Assembly: GCA_965201045.1 (NCBI GenBank)
Contig: OZ241746.1
Location: 4,836,001 to 4,900,000 of the forward strand
DNA from: JAPORK01 sp026710285
GTDB taxonomy: Bacteria; Pseudomonadota; Gammaproteobacteria; Pseudomonadales; Endozoicomonadaceae
DNA length: 64,000 nt
Direction of reading: 5' to 3'
Below, in pieces: positions 9,758-18,878 of this stretch (position 1 is the first letter of the stretch; each line of letters starts with the position of its first letter). Under the pieces are notes generated by a model. It searched no databases and was not told the DNA's origin. It was given only the letters and a program-made list of their open reading frames with translations. Both the position numbers and the translations under genes were made by a program.

Positions 9758-12262
9758 ATGCTATCTTGTAATTACCAGCGTCTTTCATTTTGGAAAGTGC
9801 TTTCATATACATATAAGCGACTGAATCATTTTGCTGTCGCTTTGTGCCTGTTATTTGTTACCGCACCGGTGTTTGCAGCCTTAAGTGCTGAAGACTACGA
9901 TTCTGATCAATTTAGAGCTTTTATAGACACAATTAGGAATCCTGGTCATATGGGACAGTTATTCCTGGGCACCAACATTCAGAAAAAGGTTTTTCAGGGA
10001 AAAGATAAAAATACGCTTGTCTCTAAATTAATTGCAGCCGGAGTTGTTAATAAAAGCCAACTTACTGCAATTAACGGAGGGATGATTTCAAATCCATCGA
10101 TTCCGGAACGAATGCTTAACCTGCTAACTGAATCGGCTAATGTACGAGGATTTCATTCAAAATTGATGGAATTATTACATGAAGATCATCAATTTGGGCT
10201 ACAGGGTATTGCTTTACAAATAGACAATCTCTATCAAACATACCTTACAAACGCACAGTCACAAGACACGTCAACCGATCATAACGATAGTAATCATGTC
10301 CATATCGTCCCCCCCACAGATCTGCATTCGGGTAATCCTCCTGCTTATACTGATGAATTAATGCAAGTAGACCCTCGTGACCAGGCACCACCCCTTGTAA
10401 ACAAACGACCTTTTATGGAGCAACAACAATATCCGGAACCAACATACCTACCCAGAACAACCACTACAACCGATACGACATCAAGAACATTTCTCCCTCC
10501 AACGGCACCACCAGTAGGATATATGTCACCACCAGCAGGATATATACCACCAGCAGGAGGATATATGTCACCAGGAAGATATCCGCAACAAGGGGGACAT
10601 ATACCACCACAAACACCAGGTATACCGACAAACCAGGTAGTGGTGACAGTACAACCACCTGTGCCTACTTCTACAACTGCCTTACCATCGGTAAATCCAA
10701 CCGTCATCCCAACGACTGTAGATCATCCTACGCCTGCACCCAGAAATACCAGACCAACTAATACAGCCACCCCTGCTGATACAACGATAGCTATGGCTGG
10801 AATCCTTGGTAGTGTAACAGCACAGATAAAACAACAGCAACAACAACAGGAGAGTATTAATGCTCAACTCCAGTCTTCAAAACAGCTGGGAATTAATGAT
10901 CTGGAAGCAATAGCTATTTCGCTTGGAACATCAAGAACTATGGATAATATGTTTGCAGGCATGCAAAATCAAACTTTTGATTCCATAGCAAAATTTGTAG
11001 CAGAAGCAGTATTAAGTGCAGCGGGTAATGACTGGCAAAAATTCACCATGCCGATTATTAATTTTATGCAATCTACTGTTAAAAAAGCACCCTTTATAAC
11101 TCAAATTTTCAATCCGCTATCAGAAATTGAAAAAGGGAAGATGATATTAAAACTGTATCAACTACTTATACTCTCAGAGTTACCGTGTGGTAGTATCACT
11201 CAACAAATCAGAGAACAAATAGTAGCGATTAGTCCTAATTGTGATTTAAGTGTCTTAACAAGTGGTATATCAGCACAAATAAAACCAGCAGCGTTGTTTT
11301 CCAATTATAATTTTATTATTTATAATTACTTAGTATCTGAGAACACTTCTTTCAATCAGCTGACAATCAATGATCCAATGGCACTGCTACAACGCTTATC
11401 TGAAAAAAGTGGCGTCATTCTGCAATCCGGGCGAGCAAATATAAGTAACTTGTCGACTTTTATTCTAACGCTCGATTTGCTACTCGGTGCACAATCGTCG
11501 ATCACATCACAGCAGCAACAAGCACTTTTTGTCCATATGATATCATTAATCAGTAATTCTATGGAGGCTACTACCATAAACCAAAACACTTTAGGTGGTG
11601 CCCATCCGTTCCTTGATATAATGAATGCTCAGGTAACAGGAAGTATGAATGCACTCACGGAAATACAGCTAAAAACAGGCTTACAGCAAGCCCTTTCCAA
11701 TGCAAAACCTGAAGTTCAAATTGCTTTTGCGATTATAACAAATGGAAATATTTGCCCGGTTTATCGTACAACTACAGCACCTGCGCGCAGACCACATAAC
11801 AATTCTAGTGATATGTTTGTTCAAAAGGCACCAAGAATACAGCAGAGATACAACAAAGTACCTACTAATGTACAGATATCTGGCAGCTCAAATCGCCTGA
11901 TTGACATTTTAAATCAGAGAGGTCGCGGCTCATTGAGCAAGCAAGAGTTGATACAGCTGGACAGATCCGGACCTTATCAGGACGAAGCTGAATTTGAATT
12001 AGACGAAGAGGAAGCAAAACGCCAGATGGGAATAAAATGGGTAGACTTAGCACGCAGACTACAAATTCATGAGACAGAAATTGAGGAAATTCAAGAAGAT
12101 GCTCATCATAGAGTCGGTCCCTGTAAAGCAGCTTTTATGGGCAAGTTAAAGAGTTATTACCCAAACACTTACTGGATATTACTTTATTATGCTGGTAGGA
12201 GCCTTAGTATGAATATGTTTGTTGAAAATAGCTATTACAACTATCCTGGTAAAGTTCGTTAG
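9758..12262 (+). CDS. Secreted protein with CARD-like and Death-domain-like regions
   Basis: The protein has 834 residues. An N-terminal signal peptide has its hydrophobic core at about 25-40, ending VTAPVFA before ALSAED. Residues about 75-153 read like a CARD: a helix pair around LVSKLIAAGVVNKSQLTAI, then ERMLNLLTE, a RGFHSKLMELL helix and a final FGLQGIALQI helix. Residues 170-340 are Pro/Thr/Gln-rich with short GYMSPPAGY-type repeats, and 340-690 is helical and unrecognised. The C-terminus (about 735-825) fits a Death domain: KWVDLARRLQ with Trp761, EIEEIQED, then Cys and aromatic positions of the later helices. ATG 9758 has AGAGGAAA upstream. I infer a secreted mimic of host death-fold adaptors; fold-level proof is lacking. 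Confidence 0.7.
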   Translation: MLSCNYQRLSFWKVLSYTYKRLNHFAVALCLLFVTAPVFAALSAEDYDSDQFRAFIDTIRNPGHMGQLFLGTNIQKKVFQGKDKNTLVSKLIAAGVVNKSQLTAINGGMISNPSIPERMLNLLTESANVRGFHSKLMELLHEDHQFGLQGIALQIDNLYQTYLTNAQSQDTSTDHNDSNHVHIVPPTDLHSGNPPAYTDELMQVDPRDQAPPLVNKRPFMEQQQYPEPTYLPRTTTTTDTTSRTFLPPTAPPVGYMSPPAGYIPPAGGYMSPGRYPQQGGHIPPQTPGIPTNQVVVTVQPPVPTSTTALPSVNPTVIPTTVDHPTPAPRNTRPTNTATPADTTIAMAGILGSVTAQIKQQQQQQESINAQLQSSKQLGINDLEAIAISLGTSRTMDNMFAGMQNQTFDSIAKFVAEAVLSAAGNDWQKFTMPIINFMQSTVKKAPFITQIFNPLSEIEKGKMILKLYQLLILSELPCGSITQQIREQIVAISPNCDLSVLTSGISAQIKPAALFSNYNFIIYNYLVSENTSFNQLTINDPMALLQRLSEKSGVILQSGRANISNLSTFILTLDLLLGAQSSITSQQQQALFVHMISLISNSMEATTINQNTLGGAHPFLDIMNAQVTGSMNALTEIQLKTGLQQALSNAKPEVQIAFAIITNGNICPVYRTTTAPARRPHNNSSDMFVQKAPRIQQRYNKVPTNVQISGSSNRLIDILNQRGRGSLSKQELIQLDRSGPYQDEAEFELDEEEAKRQMGIKWVDLARRLQIHETEIEEIQEDAHHRVGPCKAAFMGKLKSYYPNTYWILLYYAGRSLSMNMFVENSYYNYPGKVR

Positions 12263-12284
12263 CCTGGCTTTTAAAACTTAAAAA

Positions 12285-12341
12285 GGCGATGTATCTGATT
12301 GATTGGTTATAAAAAAACCAGTCACTGCAGAATACATCGCC
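12285..12341 (+). terminator. Inverted repeat after the CARD/Death-like gene
   Basis: A perfect 10-base stem, GGCGATGTAT at 12285 and ATACATCGCC ending at 12341, encloses a 37-base loop containing a second short hairpin (TTGGTT/AACCAG around an A-run). It sits 22 bases after the stop codon. No long U-tract follows, so it could be a weak terminator or an mRNA-stabilising hairpin. Confidence 0.45.
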
Positions 12342-12444
12342 ACAGATAACGATAACGTTATTGATCCCGATTATTGATCCTGAATATCTCATACGTTAAC
12401 CAATTTGTTGAAAACAGAATCTCATCACCTAAATCCATGAGTCA

Positions 12445-14462
12445 GTCGGGATGGTTTGGACTTCTTTCAGTCCAACGAGTTTGCCTGTGTCGCCGGACGA
12501 ACGTCGTAGGGTCGAGCGATGGCGTGGTGGTCAAATCACGAGGGTACCCCTCAATTGACTCCATTTCCATCACCCGCCACATCAAACGCAGCATGCGGTT
12601 TTACCGCACTACGCTTACCTGTTATTTTCGCATCAAAGTTTATGTGACCTATCGTTTTGGGATGACTTTCGGCTCTGGTTATACTGAATTTTGTAGTCTG
12701 AAAACAGACCCAGTATCTGGTATATCCATTTCTTACTCCATCTGTCCCAACCGAAACCCTTGCGCCCTCTGGCTTTCATCAGATGCCGTCTAACCTTCTT
12801 CTCCACCCAGTCCCTTGTAGGTAAAGCAGCGGTTGGAGTTCCCGACTCTGAAATAGTTAACCCAACCTCTTAGCATTTGATTGATTCGGTAAATCACTCT
12901 GCTAGTTGGTTGTGAGCGATGTCGCCTGAATACCTCTTTTATATTTCTAAGAAGCTTTGTTCTTGCTGACATCTTTGGTGTTTTCATCACTCCCCATTTT
13001 CCTCTTCGTGTTCTACTTCTTCTGAAGTCAAACCCGAGGAAACTGAAAGTTTCTTCTTTCACCAGGTCGACCTGGCGGGTTTTCTCCTGATTGAGGGTTA
13101 CATCCAGTTTCTCCAGCTCCTCGCACAGGTGTTTAAAAGCCGCTCTTTTAAGCCAGTCCCATTTTCGATATCCGTCGATTAGTATGACAAGATCGTCTGC
13201 TCATCGGGCATATTCGATATGCTGATAACCATCCGTTCCCGTTATCGCTTTTGCTCGCTCTAGCATTTTATCTACTTCATTGAGATAAATGTTGCTTAGC
13301 AGTGGGGAAATGGATCCTCCCTGTGGTACTCCCCGCTTTCCGGTAGCCTTAAGGATAAGCTTCATTAGACGCATGACGTCTGCATCATTCACCTGCAAAG
13401 CTATTTTGCTTAACAGGATATCATGTCGCACGGTATCAAAGTAAGATTTGAGATCAACGTCAATTACTCTTGTCATCCCTTTGACAACAGCTTTAGCTAC
13501 TCTTTCTATAGCTCCATGCGCTGTACGTTTCGGTCTGTATCCATACGACCCCGGTTGAAAATCACTTTCGAATATGGGTTCCAGAATAAGTTTGACTGCT
13601 CCCTGTACTACACGATCCCTAATTGAAGGAATACCCAATATTCTGGATTTTCCTCCTCCCTTAGGTATCGCCTTTTTCCGGTTCCGTATTGGGTAGTAGG
13701 TCCGGGTCTTTAGTTCATACTGTATTTGTTCGAGGAACTCATTTACCCCGGACTGTTCAATTACTTCAAAGGTCATGCCATCAATTCCGGGTGCACCTTT
13801 GTTGCTTTTGGTCAGTCTGTAGGCTTCTCTGAGTGTCTCCATTTTACAGATATGTACATAGATGCCCCAGAAGCGCCATGACTTTTCAGCCTTCACTTTG
13901 ATGTATATCTTCCTTCTCAGTTCTTGCAAATTTGTGGACGTATTTGTCATTTCGTCCTGCCTCGCTTGTTGTTAGAAGATTTTATAACAGCAGGGTGCCT
14001 TTGCTCCACGAGCGTTACCTCGCTTCATCACTACTACACACCCATCCGCCACCCTCTCATCTTGGACACATTTCCCGGTTTACCCGGTTATAGCATCTAC
14101 CTTGCTCCGATGTCTTTCTCATCGGGATGAGGAGGGCTTCTCCAGTTGCTTAGTGTGTCCTTAGTATCATGTCGTCACTGGCATCCCGCCGAAGTGTTAA
14201 AACGTCTACAGTCGATTTCGTTTTAACATGCTGTCTTCACTCCAGGAATGTGAGTTCGACCTTCGGGGCTTCGCTCTTTCGAGACCACTTCTGTGTTCGC
14301 TTTCGCTACAACCTGATACCTCGCACCTATCCTAGAGACAGGTTTGTCGGTAGGCTTCAACGTCTTGATTTCTCTCCACATTGCTACCCAAGCTACAGGG
14401 CGCCGACTCTTACCCTGGCAGGTTTATCTCCTGCTGAACATACCAGCCTTTGCTGGACGCAC
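12445..14462 (-). mobile_element. Group II intron A (decayed)
   Basis: On the minus strand a 5' end GTGCGTCCAGC starts at 14462, directly after a hairpin (CTCCTGTTTTCGCAGGAAT) of the kind bacterial group II introns insert behind. About 500 bases of structured 5' RNA precede the reverse transcriptase at 13950. Downstream of the RT, a domain-VI-like hairpin (TTGGACT GAAA GAAGTCCAA) ends at ATCCCGAC near 12445. Domain V could not be located with confidence. The RT is broken (see its entry), so the element cannot move alone. Confidence 0.65.
12633..13950 (-). pseudogene. ltrA: Group II intron reverse transcriptase/maturase, broken
   Basis: The reading starts at ATG 13950 and shows the RT blocks in order: NKGAPGIDGMTF, IPKGGGKSRILGIPSIRDR, SYGYRPKRTAHGAI, DVDLKSYFDTVRHD and GVPQGGSISPLLSNIYL. 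A TGA at 13201-13203 replaces the Tyr of the YADD catalytic motif; after it the same frame continues ADDLVILIDG, the maturase region LGFDFRR and GWVNYFRVGN. Near 12810 the frame shifts by one, and WVEKKVRRHLMKARGRKG continues in the new frame to a stop at 12633. The loss of YADD integrity and the frameshift make it non-functional without suppression. Confidence 0.85.
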
Positions 14463-14935
14463 ATTCCTGCGAAAACAGGAGTCCAGAAAAAACTTCCAAA
14501 TTTTTTCACATCCAACCAAATATTTATAAGAATATGGATAATCAGTGGGAACTATCTTTCCATGTTACACATTGTAGTTTCAATGATATGGTCGGTTTAA
14601 TTGTCAACGCCCTCTGTTCAGAAATAAAAAAAATCTGAGAATCTTTGCCAGATTCCTGTTTTTTATGAGAATAACAAAACAAGTAGAAATAACGGTATAT
14701 TTGTAAAAATAATAGTTTATTTATCTGTTACGAATAAGCTATATAGTATATAGTAATGAAACATAGTGTATTACGCTGGGAATCTCCGAACTGGAGATAA
14801 ACTAAAAAAATTAATAGCATAACTTTCAGGATCATTGCGCTGAAAATAAATGCGCAAAGATATTTCCCCGGTGATTATCAACTCAATGATAACCACAAAA
14901 CAGTAAGATCCAATAACAAATCTCTGGTTGCACAA

Positions 14936-15574
14936 ATGAAGAACTTTTTAACCCAAAAAAGTAATTTGCAGATTTTTACTTTTACAATTTTTATGCTGAT
15001 AAATACGCTGATTTCTGTTTTTTCAGCACATCTGCGAACTAATAAATTCATTATACACGTCAAACATAATGATGGAAATTTAAAAATATCTTATGTGAAC
15101 TTTGTATACAAACGTCACTCAATCAGGAAAGGACAGCCATTTGATCATATCAGTTCTGATACCACTTCTGACAAAGGTGTTATTAAAGTAAAGGCAGGAA
15201 GAAAGAGTTCCAGGAAAGTAGCGAGTGATTTTACATCATGGACTAACGGAAATTTTGCACTAAGTGAAAACCCAAAAAAACTTAATTTTGCCGTAGAGGG
15301 AGAATTAACCGTTATGATAGAGAACAAAAAAACCCTCCAGGCGGTTAAAGCCATATTGTCTGATATTGTTATTGCACAAGGTCATACACTTGGGGTAAAC
15401 AACTGGTATCTTGGTGGACCAAACTGCAAGCATTATTCGCTACATCTCAAACTTAAAAATGAAGGAAAACACAAGGTAACCTGCCGGGACGTTAATCATC
15501 ATCCCTGGTGCTTTACCAGAATTGGGAATAATATTAAATCATTTTATCTGGAGCAGGGAAGATGTAATAATTAA
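14936..15574 (+). CDS. Small secreted Cys-containing protein, family S, member 3
   Basis: A divergent 212-residue member of the family at 7663 and 8567. The N-terminal hydrophobic segment (IFTFTIFMLINTLISVFSA, residues about 13-31) is a signal peptide. Shared blocks are KAGRKSSRK, PKKLNFAVEGELTV, SDIVIAQGH, NNWYLGGPNC and HPWCFTRIG near the end, with Cys positions kept. No clear Shine-Dalgarno precedes ATG 14936. It lies beyond intron A from the other two copies, so the intron may have entered an expanding family locus. The 300 bases before it (14640-14935) show no gene. Function unknown. Confidence 0.7.
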   Translation: MKNFLTQKSNLQIFTFTIFMLINTLISVFSAHLRTNKFIIHVKHNDGNLKISYVNFVYKRHSIRKGQPFDHISSDTTSDKGVIKVKAGRKSSRKVASDFTSWTNGNFALSENPKKLNFAVEGELTVMIENKKTLQAVKAILSDIVIAQGHTLGVNNWYLGGPNCKHYSLHLKLKNEGKHKVTCRDVNHHPWCFTRIGNNIKSFYLEQGRCNN

Positions 15575-15739
15575 TATCCTTCACTCCCTCAAGTCTGTCT
15601 TTCATACTCAAATCTTTCAATAACCATTAATGTTTTTCAGGCAAGCAGACAAACGGATGCAGACAGATTCAGAGAATACCCCCGGATAATGTCAGAATCA
15701 CCGTATCCGCTGATTGACATCCTTCCTTCCCTAAAGCTG

Positions 15740-15815
15740 TCTTTCATACACAAATTCTGGCTCGGAGTTTTTAGCTGAATAATAAAAATCCTTGCTTTTA
15801 AACTGCTGATGCTGA
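15740..15815. repeat. Dispersed repeat, also at 37418-37490
   Basis: The stretch TAATAAAAATCCTTGCTTTT with flanking CATACACAAATTCTG and AAACTGCTGATG is found again at 37418-37490. Each copy ends at a mobile element boundary (intron B here, IS3 at 37491). No coding potential. Confidence 0.7.
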
Positions 15816-15862
15816 AATAACCTTATCGGGTAAGGCGGGGCTTTCACCCCGTCCTTCCCACA

Positions 15863-15893
15863 GAACCGTACGTACGGACCTCGTATACGGCTC
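15863..15893 (-). ncRNA. Group II intron B domain V
   Basis: On the minus strand GAGCCGTATACGAGG pairs with the distal CGTACGGTTC half around a short loop, the standard catalytic hairpin with its AGC triad. A downstream stem (AGGACGGGG/CCCCGCCTT) followed by ACCCGAT is domain VI. Confidence 0.7.
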
Positions 15894-15909
15894 CTGCGTT
15901 TCCTATCCC

Positions 15910-16299
15910 TTAAAATTTCGGGGCAAGAACACCTGTGTCCAGCTTTTCCAGATTGAACAATCTTTTTCCTTCAAACCAACTATTCCTCATAGACTTATGA
16001 GCCAGTGGACTGGCTGTATTTCTCCATGAGCACATCCTGATATATCTGTAAGGTAATTTGTGACCCAATTTCTTCAGCCGGCGATGCAACCTTGCAGGTG
16101 TTTTCCACAGACACAACTGAATACTCCTCAGCCTGCGCCTTATCCACCTCATGAGCCCTTTAAATTCCCTTCTACAGTCGACAATTCTGAAGTAGTTTTC
16201 AAATCCTCGTATTACCGGATTTAATCTCCGAATAACTCCGGACAGATTGGTCTTCTGTCTTCTGCGGGTAATTTGTTTAACCTTCTTCTTCAGTATTTT
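15910..16299 (-). pseudogene. Group II intron B maturase, C-terminal fragment
   Basis: The frame shows the thumb/maturase end of a group II RT: QITRRRQKTNLSGVIRRLNP, RGFENYFRIVDC, LMRWIRRRLRS and the late MCSWRNTASPLAH and SMRNSWFEGKRLFNLE motifs typical of one bacterial subclass. Its upstream part is replaced at 16300 by the 3' end of another intron, so the 5' two thirds are missing here and partly present at 17854-18260. It cannot encode a working enzyme. Confidence 0.75.
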
Positions 16300-16357
16300 A
16301 TCGGGTAGAAGGAACAGCCCATTGGCAGTTCCAACCCCCACAGATCCCGGCGTGCGG
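16300..16357 (-). mobile_element. 3' remnant of group II intron D inside intron B
   Basis: On the minus strand CCGCACGCCGGGATCTG resembles the 3' half of a domain V, followed by a stem TGGAACTGCC/GGGCTGTTCC and the 3' end CTACCCGAT at 16300, after which intron B coding sequence resumes. Only the last 58 bases survive; the rest would lie beyond the intron C insertion. This reading rests on short motifs. Confidence 0.45.
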
Positions 16358-16579
16358 ATCGGAAAGTAGACCGTGGGAACCTCCCCCACAGCCCCTCGCA
16401 GAACCGTACGTGAACCTCTCGATTCATACGGCTCCCATCAGGCAAACACATCTGTCATTCCTGTACACCAATGTGCAAATAAACGAGGACATCGTCCAAC
16501 AATATTTTCCAGTAATCGTATGGCACAGATCTTATGCTTACGAAAATATTCGTATTTTCGTCTGATCCATCTCACCAGT
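16358..16579 (-). mobile_element. 3' remnant of group II intron C
   Basis: Reading the minus strand, 16579-16439 encodes a maturase C-terminus (VRWIRRKYEYFRKHK, then RLFAHWCTGMTDVFA and stop). It is followed by a 34-base domain V at 16434-16401 and a domain VI ending CTACTTTCCGAT at 16358. Its upstream part is cut by the IS3 left end at 16580. Its type (KYxxxRxHK and LFAHW) differs from introns A and B, so it is a third kind of intron. Confidence 0.7.
16401..16434 (-). ncRNA. Group II intron C domain V
   Basis: A canonical 34-base hairpin on the minus strand: GAGCCGTATGAATCGAG then AGGTTCACGTACGGTTC, with AGC triad and complementary arms. It is the clearest domain V in the window. Confidence 0.8.
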
Positions 16580-16647
16580 TGATGTGGTACCTTGAAACCT
16601 ACCAACCCAGTTAAGGTATATAATATATCCAAAACTGGAGAGATAAA

Positions 16648-16950
16648 ATGACAACAGGTATACGTAAAAAATATTCAAAAGAATTTAAATTAGATGCTGT
16701 TTCCCTTGTTATTGATCAGGTTTATTCACGTGAAGAAGCTGCCCGAAGTTTGAGAATTCGTGCTCCAATGCTTGGTCGTTGGGTACGTGAGTATCAGGCA
16801 GATAGTGATGGTCAGGCTTTTCGTGGTAATGGTAAACTTATCCCGGAGCAGACCGAAATAAGGCAATTAAAAGCAGAAAATAAACGCCTTAAAATGGAGA
16901 AAGAAATACTAAAAAAGGCAACGGTCTTCTTCGCCAAAGAAATGCAATAA
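16648..16950 (+). CDS. IS3-family transposase OrfA
   Basis: A 100-residue helix-turn-helix protein (KYSKEFKLDAVSLVIDQ, then AARSLRIRAPMLGRWVREY) with a C-terminal leucine-zipper-like stretch (IRQLKAENKRLKMEKEILKK) that mediates OrfA-OrfAB contacts. Compared with the copy at 38393-38695 it has small changes (VYSREE for GYSREE, LRIRAP for LGIRAP). OrfB is in the -1 frame, and the A-rich ACTAAAAAAGG near its end is a plausible slip site. Confidence 0.88.
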   Translation: MTTGIRKKYSKEFKLDAVSLVIDQVYSREEAARSLRIRAPMLGRWVREYQADSDGQAFRGNGKLIPEQTEIRQLKAENKRLKMEKEILKKATVFFAKEMQ

Positions 16951-16988
16951 AATATGAATTTATTTCTCAGCATAAGCAAAAATAGCCT

Positions 16989-17822
16989 GTGGATCTCATG
17001 TGCAAAATTATGGGGGTGCATCGTAATGGCTATTACCAATATGCAAGGAAACAACAGCAAATTGATTCGCGTTGTCATTCGGAGCTATTGGATACTATAC
17101 GGGAAATTGCTAAAAATAGCCGTTATTGTTATGGTAGCAGACGGGTGAAGAAGACATTGAATTTAAAAGGGTATGTGATCAGTAGAAAGCGTACTGTGAA
17201 GCTAATGAAAGAAGCAGGTGTTCAGGTAAGATATCGGAAAAAATATAAAACTACGACAAATAGTAATCATGACAGAGCAGTGTTTGAGAATGTACTGGAC
17301 AGACAATTTTCTATCAGCGCATCAGATCAGGCTTATGTTTCTGATATTACTTACATTCCAACACAGGAAGGATGGCTTTATCTTGCAGTAATGATTGATT
17401 TGTTTTCCAGAAAAGTTGTTGGCTGGAGTATGAGTTCTCGCATGAAAGCGGCATTAGTTTGTGATGCTCTAAAAATGGCTCTCTGGCAGCGAAAACCAAA
17501 AGCCGGGCTAATTGTGCATTCTGATCGGGGAAGCCAATATGCCAGTGATGCTTATAACTATTTGCTTAAGGCATGGAAATGTACCGGCAGTATGAGTCGC
17601 AAAGGTAACTGCTGGGATAATGTAGTAGCAGAAAGTTTTTTTGGTCGTTTAAAGCAGGAACAGGTGCAATGGTGTCATTATCAAACACGATACGAGGCAC
17701 AGCAAGATATTCTAAATTACATCACGATGTTTTATAACAGTCAGCGATTACATTCAACATTGGATTATATGAGTCCAAATGAGTATGAAGAAGTCATGAC
17801 AAGATTAGAAAATGTTTCTTAA
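16989..17822 (+). pseudogene. IS3-family transposase OrfB, probably silenced by an amber codon
   Basis: The 277-residue reading keeps the rve integrase core with the DDE triad: Asp in VSDITYIP, Asp in VHSDRGSQYAS and Glu in VVAESFFGRLKQEQ, plus the N-terminal HTH_21 region (YGSRRVKKTL). In the OrfB frame, TAG at 16983-16985 stands where the other copy has TGG, so a frameshifted OrfAB fusion would stop just before PVDLMCKIMG. Translation from GTG 16989 could still give a stand-alone OrfB without the fused DNA-binding part. Confidence 0.8.
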
Positions 17823-17853
17823 CTGGGTTGTAATAAAAAGGTTGACCACATCA

Positions 17854-18260
17854 TTATACTCTCGTATAAATATTGTCGCTTTAGTGATGGCTTGATGGTA
17901 GCTTCTCTTCGGTCTGTATCCGTAACTTGACGGATGAAAGTCCGGATCAAAGACAGGGGTCAGGATATCCAGAAGTACTTGCTGGACAATTCGGTCTCTT
18001 ACTGCGGGAATTCCCAGAAGGCGTTTTCCACCTCCTTCTTTCTCAATTTCAACCCGTTTTACCGGTAGCGGTTGATATCGTTTTTCCCGCAGTTCAAGTA
18101 GCAGCTGTTCCAGATTATTGGTCAGATTCAGTGCATAATCCGTAAGGCTTTGTACGTCTATTCCGGCAGCACCTTTCGCTTCACGCACTTTTTTGAATCC
18201 TTTTTCCAGAACTTCTGTTGATAACAGGCGCCCATACAAACTATAAAACACTTTCATCAA
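17854..18260 (-). pseudogene. Group II intron B reverse transcriptase, N-terminal fragment
   Basis: It begins at ATG 18260 with MMKVFYSLYGRL and shows RT blocks 0-2: KGAAGIDVQSL, EIEKEGGGKRLLGIPAVRDR, FHPSSYGYRPKRSYHQAI and KATIFIREY. The IS3 end at 17853 cuts it there; the following residues are encoded by the IS. By subfamily it matches the C-terminal fragment at 15910-16299. Upstream, 18261-18550 carries structured intron 5' sequence. Confidence 0.8.
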
Positions 18261-18878
18261 CTACTGTCTCATTCACCCCTTCACAACATATATCGATTTT
18301 GGCGACATATGACCTACAGCATACAACTGTAGTCATCCCAATTTTGACCTCCAGACGGTTACCTGTTTTCACAGGCTGGGACTTCAACACTACTACGGGA
18401 TCATCTGCCACCTCACACCACTGAAACCCTTGGGTCTTCCCTTGTGATAACAGCCCCTGTTTCCCGGTTGTCCGGTCCTCCAGGGTACGCTGCCAGGCTT
18501 CCCCGGTTACTAAACGGGTCTCTATCAGAGGTTCCACCCTCAAGCACATCATACTCTTATACACATATATATGTATAAGCGTATGCTCCAGACCCGGGCA
18601 GCATTGAACAAAAGCTAAACAACCTTTAAGTTTAAAAAATAAAAACATACTATCTTTTATTGTTGATAAGCTGAAAGCACACCAAAATGATTAAGGGATC
18701 AGGTTATAATTTATACTGTTTAATCTAAATTTTGATATAGCCGTTATACAACTTTTTTGTCTTAGATGTATAAATATAAAACCGTCTCCAAGTATTCAAA
18801 TTTGAAGTGCTATCCTTTATTAAAAAATAAAAGTCCAGGTATGGTAAAAAAACGAATACTTTTTAATACCAACATAAA

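Larger units (their letters stand above)
16580..17853 (+). mobile_element. IS3-family element, copy 1
   Basis: A 1274-base element with ends TGATGTGGTACC at 16580 and GGTTGACCACATCA at 17853, carrying overlapping-frame orfA and orfB. A second copy in the opposite direction is at 37491-38763. No 3-4 base target duplication flanks it (AGT on the left, TTA on the right), which fits a deletion or recombination after insertion. It separates the intron C remnant from the intron B RT N-terminus. Confidence 0.85.
15825..18550 (-). mobile_element. Group II intron B, interrupted by other introns and an IS3
   Basis: On the minus strand this element has structured 5' sequence at about 18550-18261, the RT N-terminus (18260-17854), then foreign elements, the RT C-terminus (16299-15910), a domain V at 15893-15863 and a domain VI ending CTTACCCGAT at 15825. 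The two RT pieces belong to one RT subfamily by my reading. The middle of the RT is missing, so material was deleted after the insertions. The exact 5' end was not determined. Confidence 0.6.

Noticed and set aside
10345..10867. Minus-strand Gly/Val-rich ORFs
   Set aside because: They are antisense shadows of the Pro/Thr-rich part of the CARD/Death-like gene.
12374..12793. Plus-strand ORF of 139 codons
   Set aside because: It overlaps the 3' end of group II intron A on the opposite strand; its residues come from intron RNA and RT codons.
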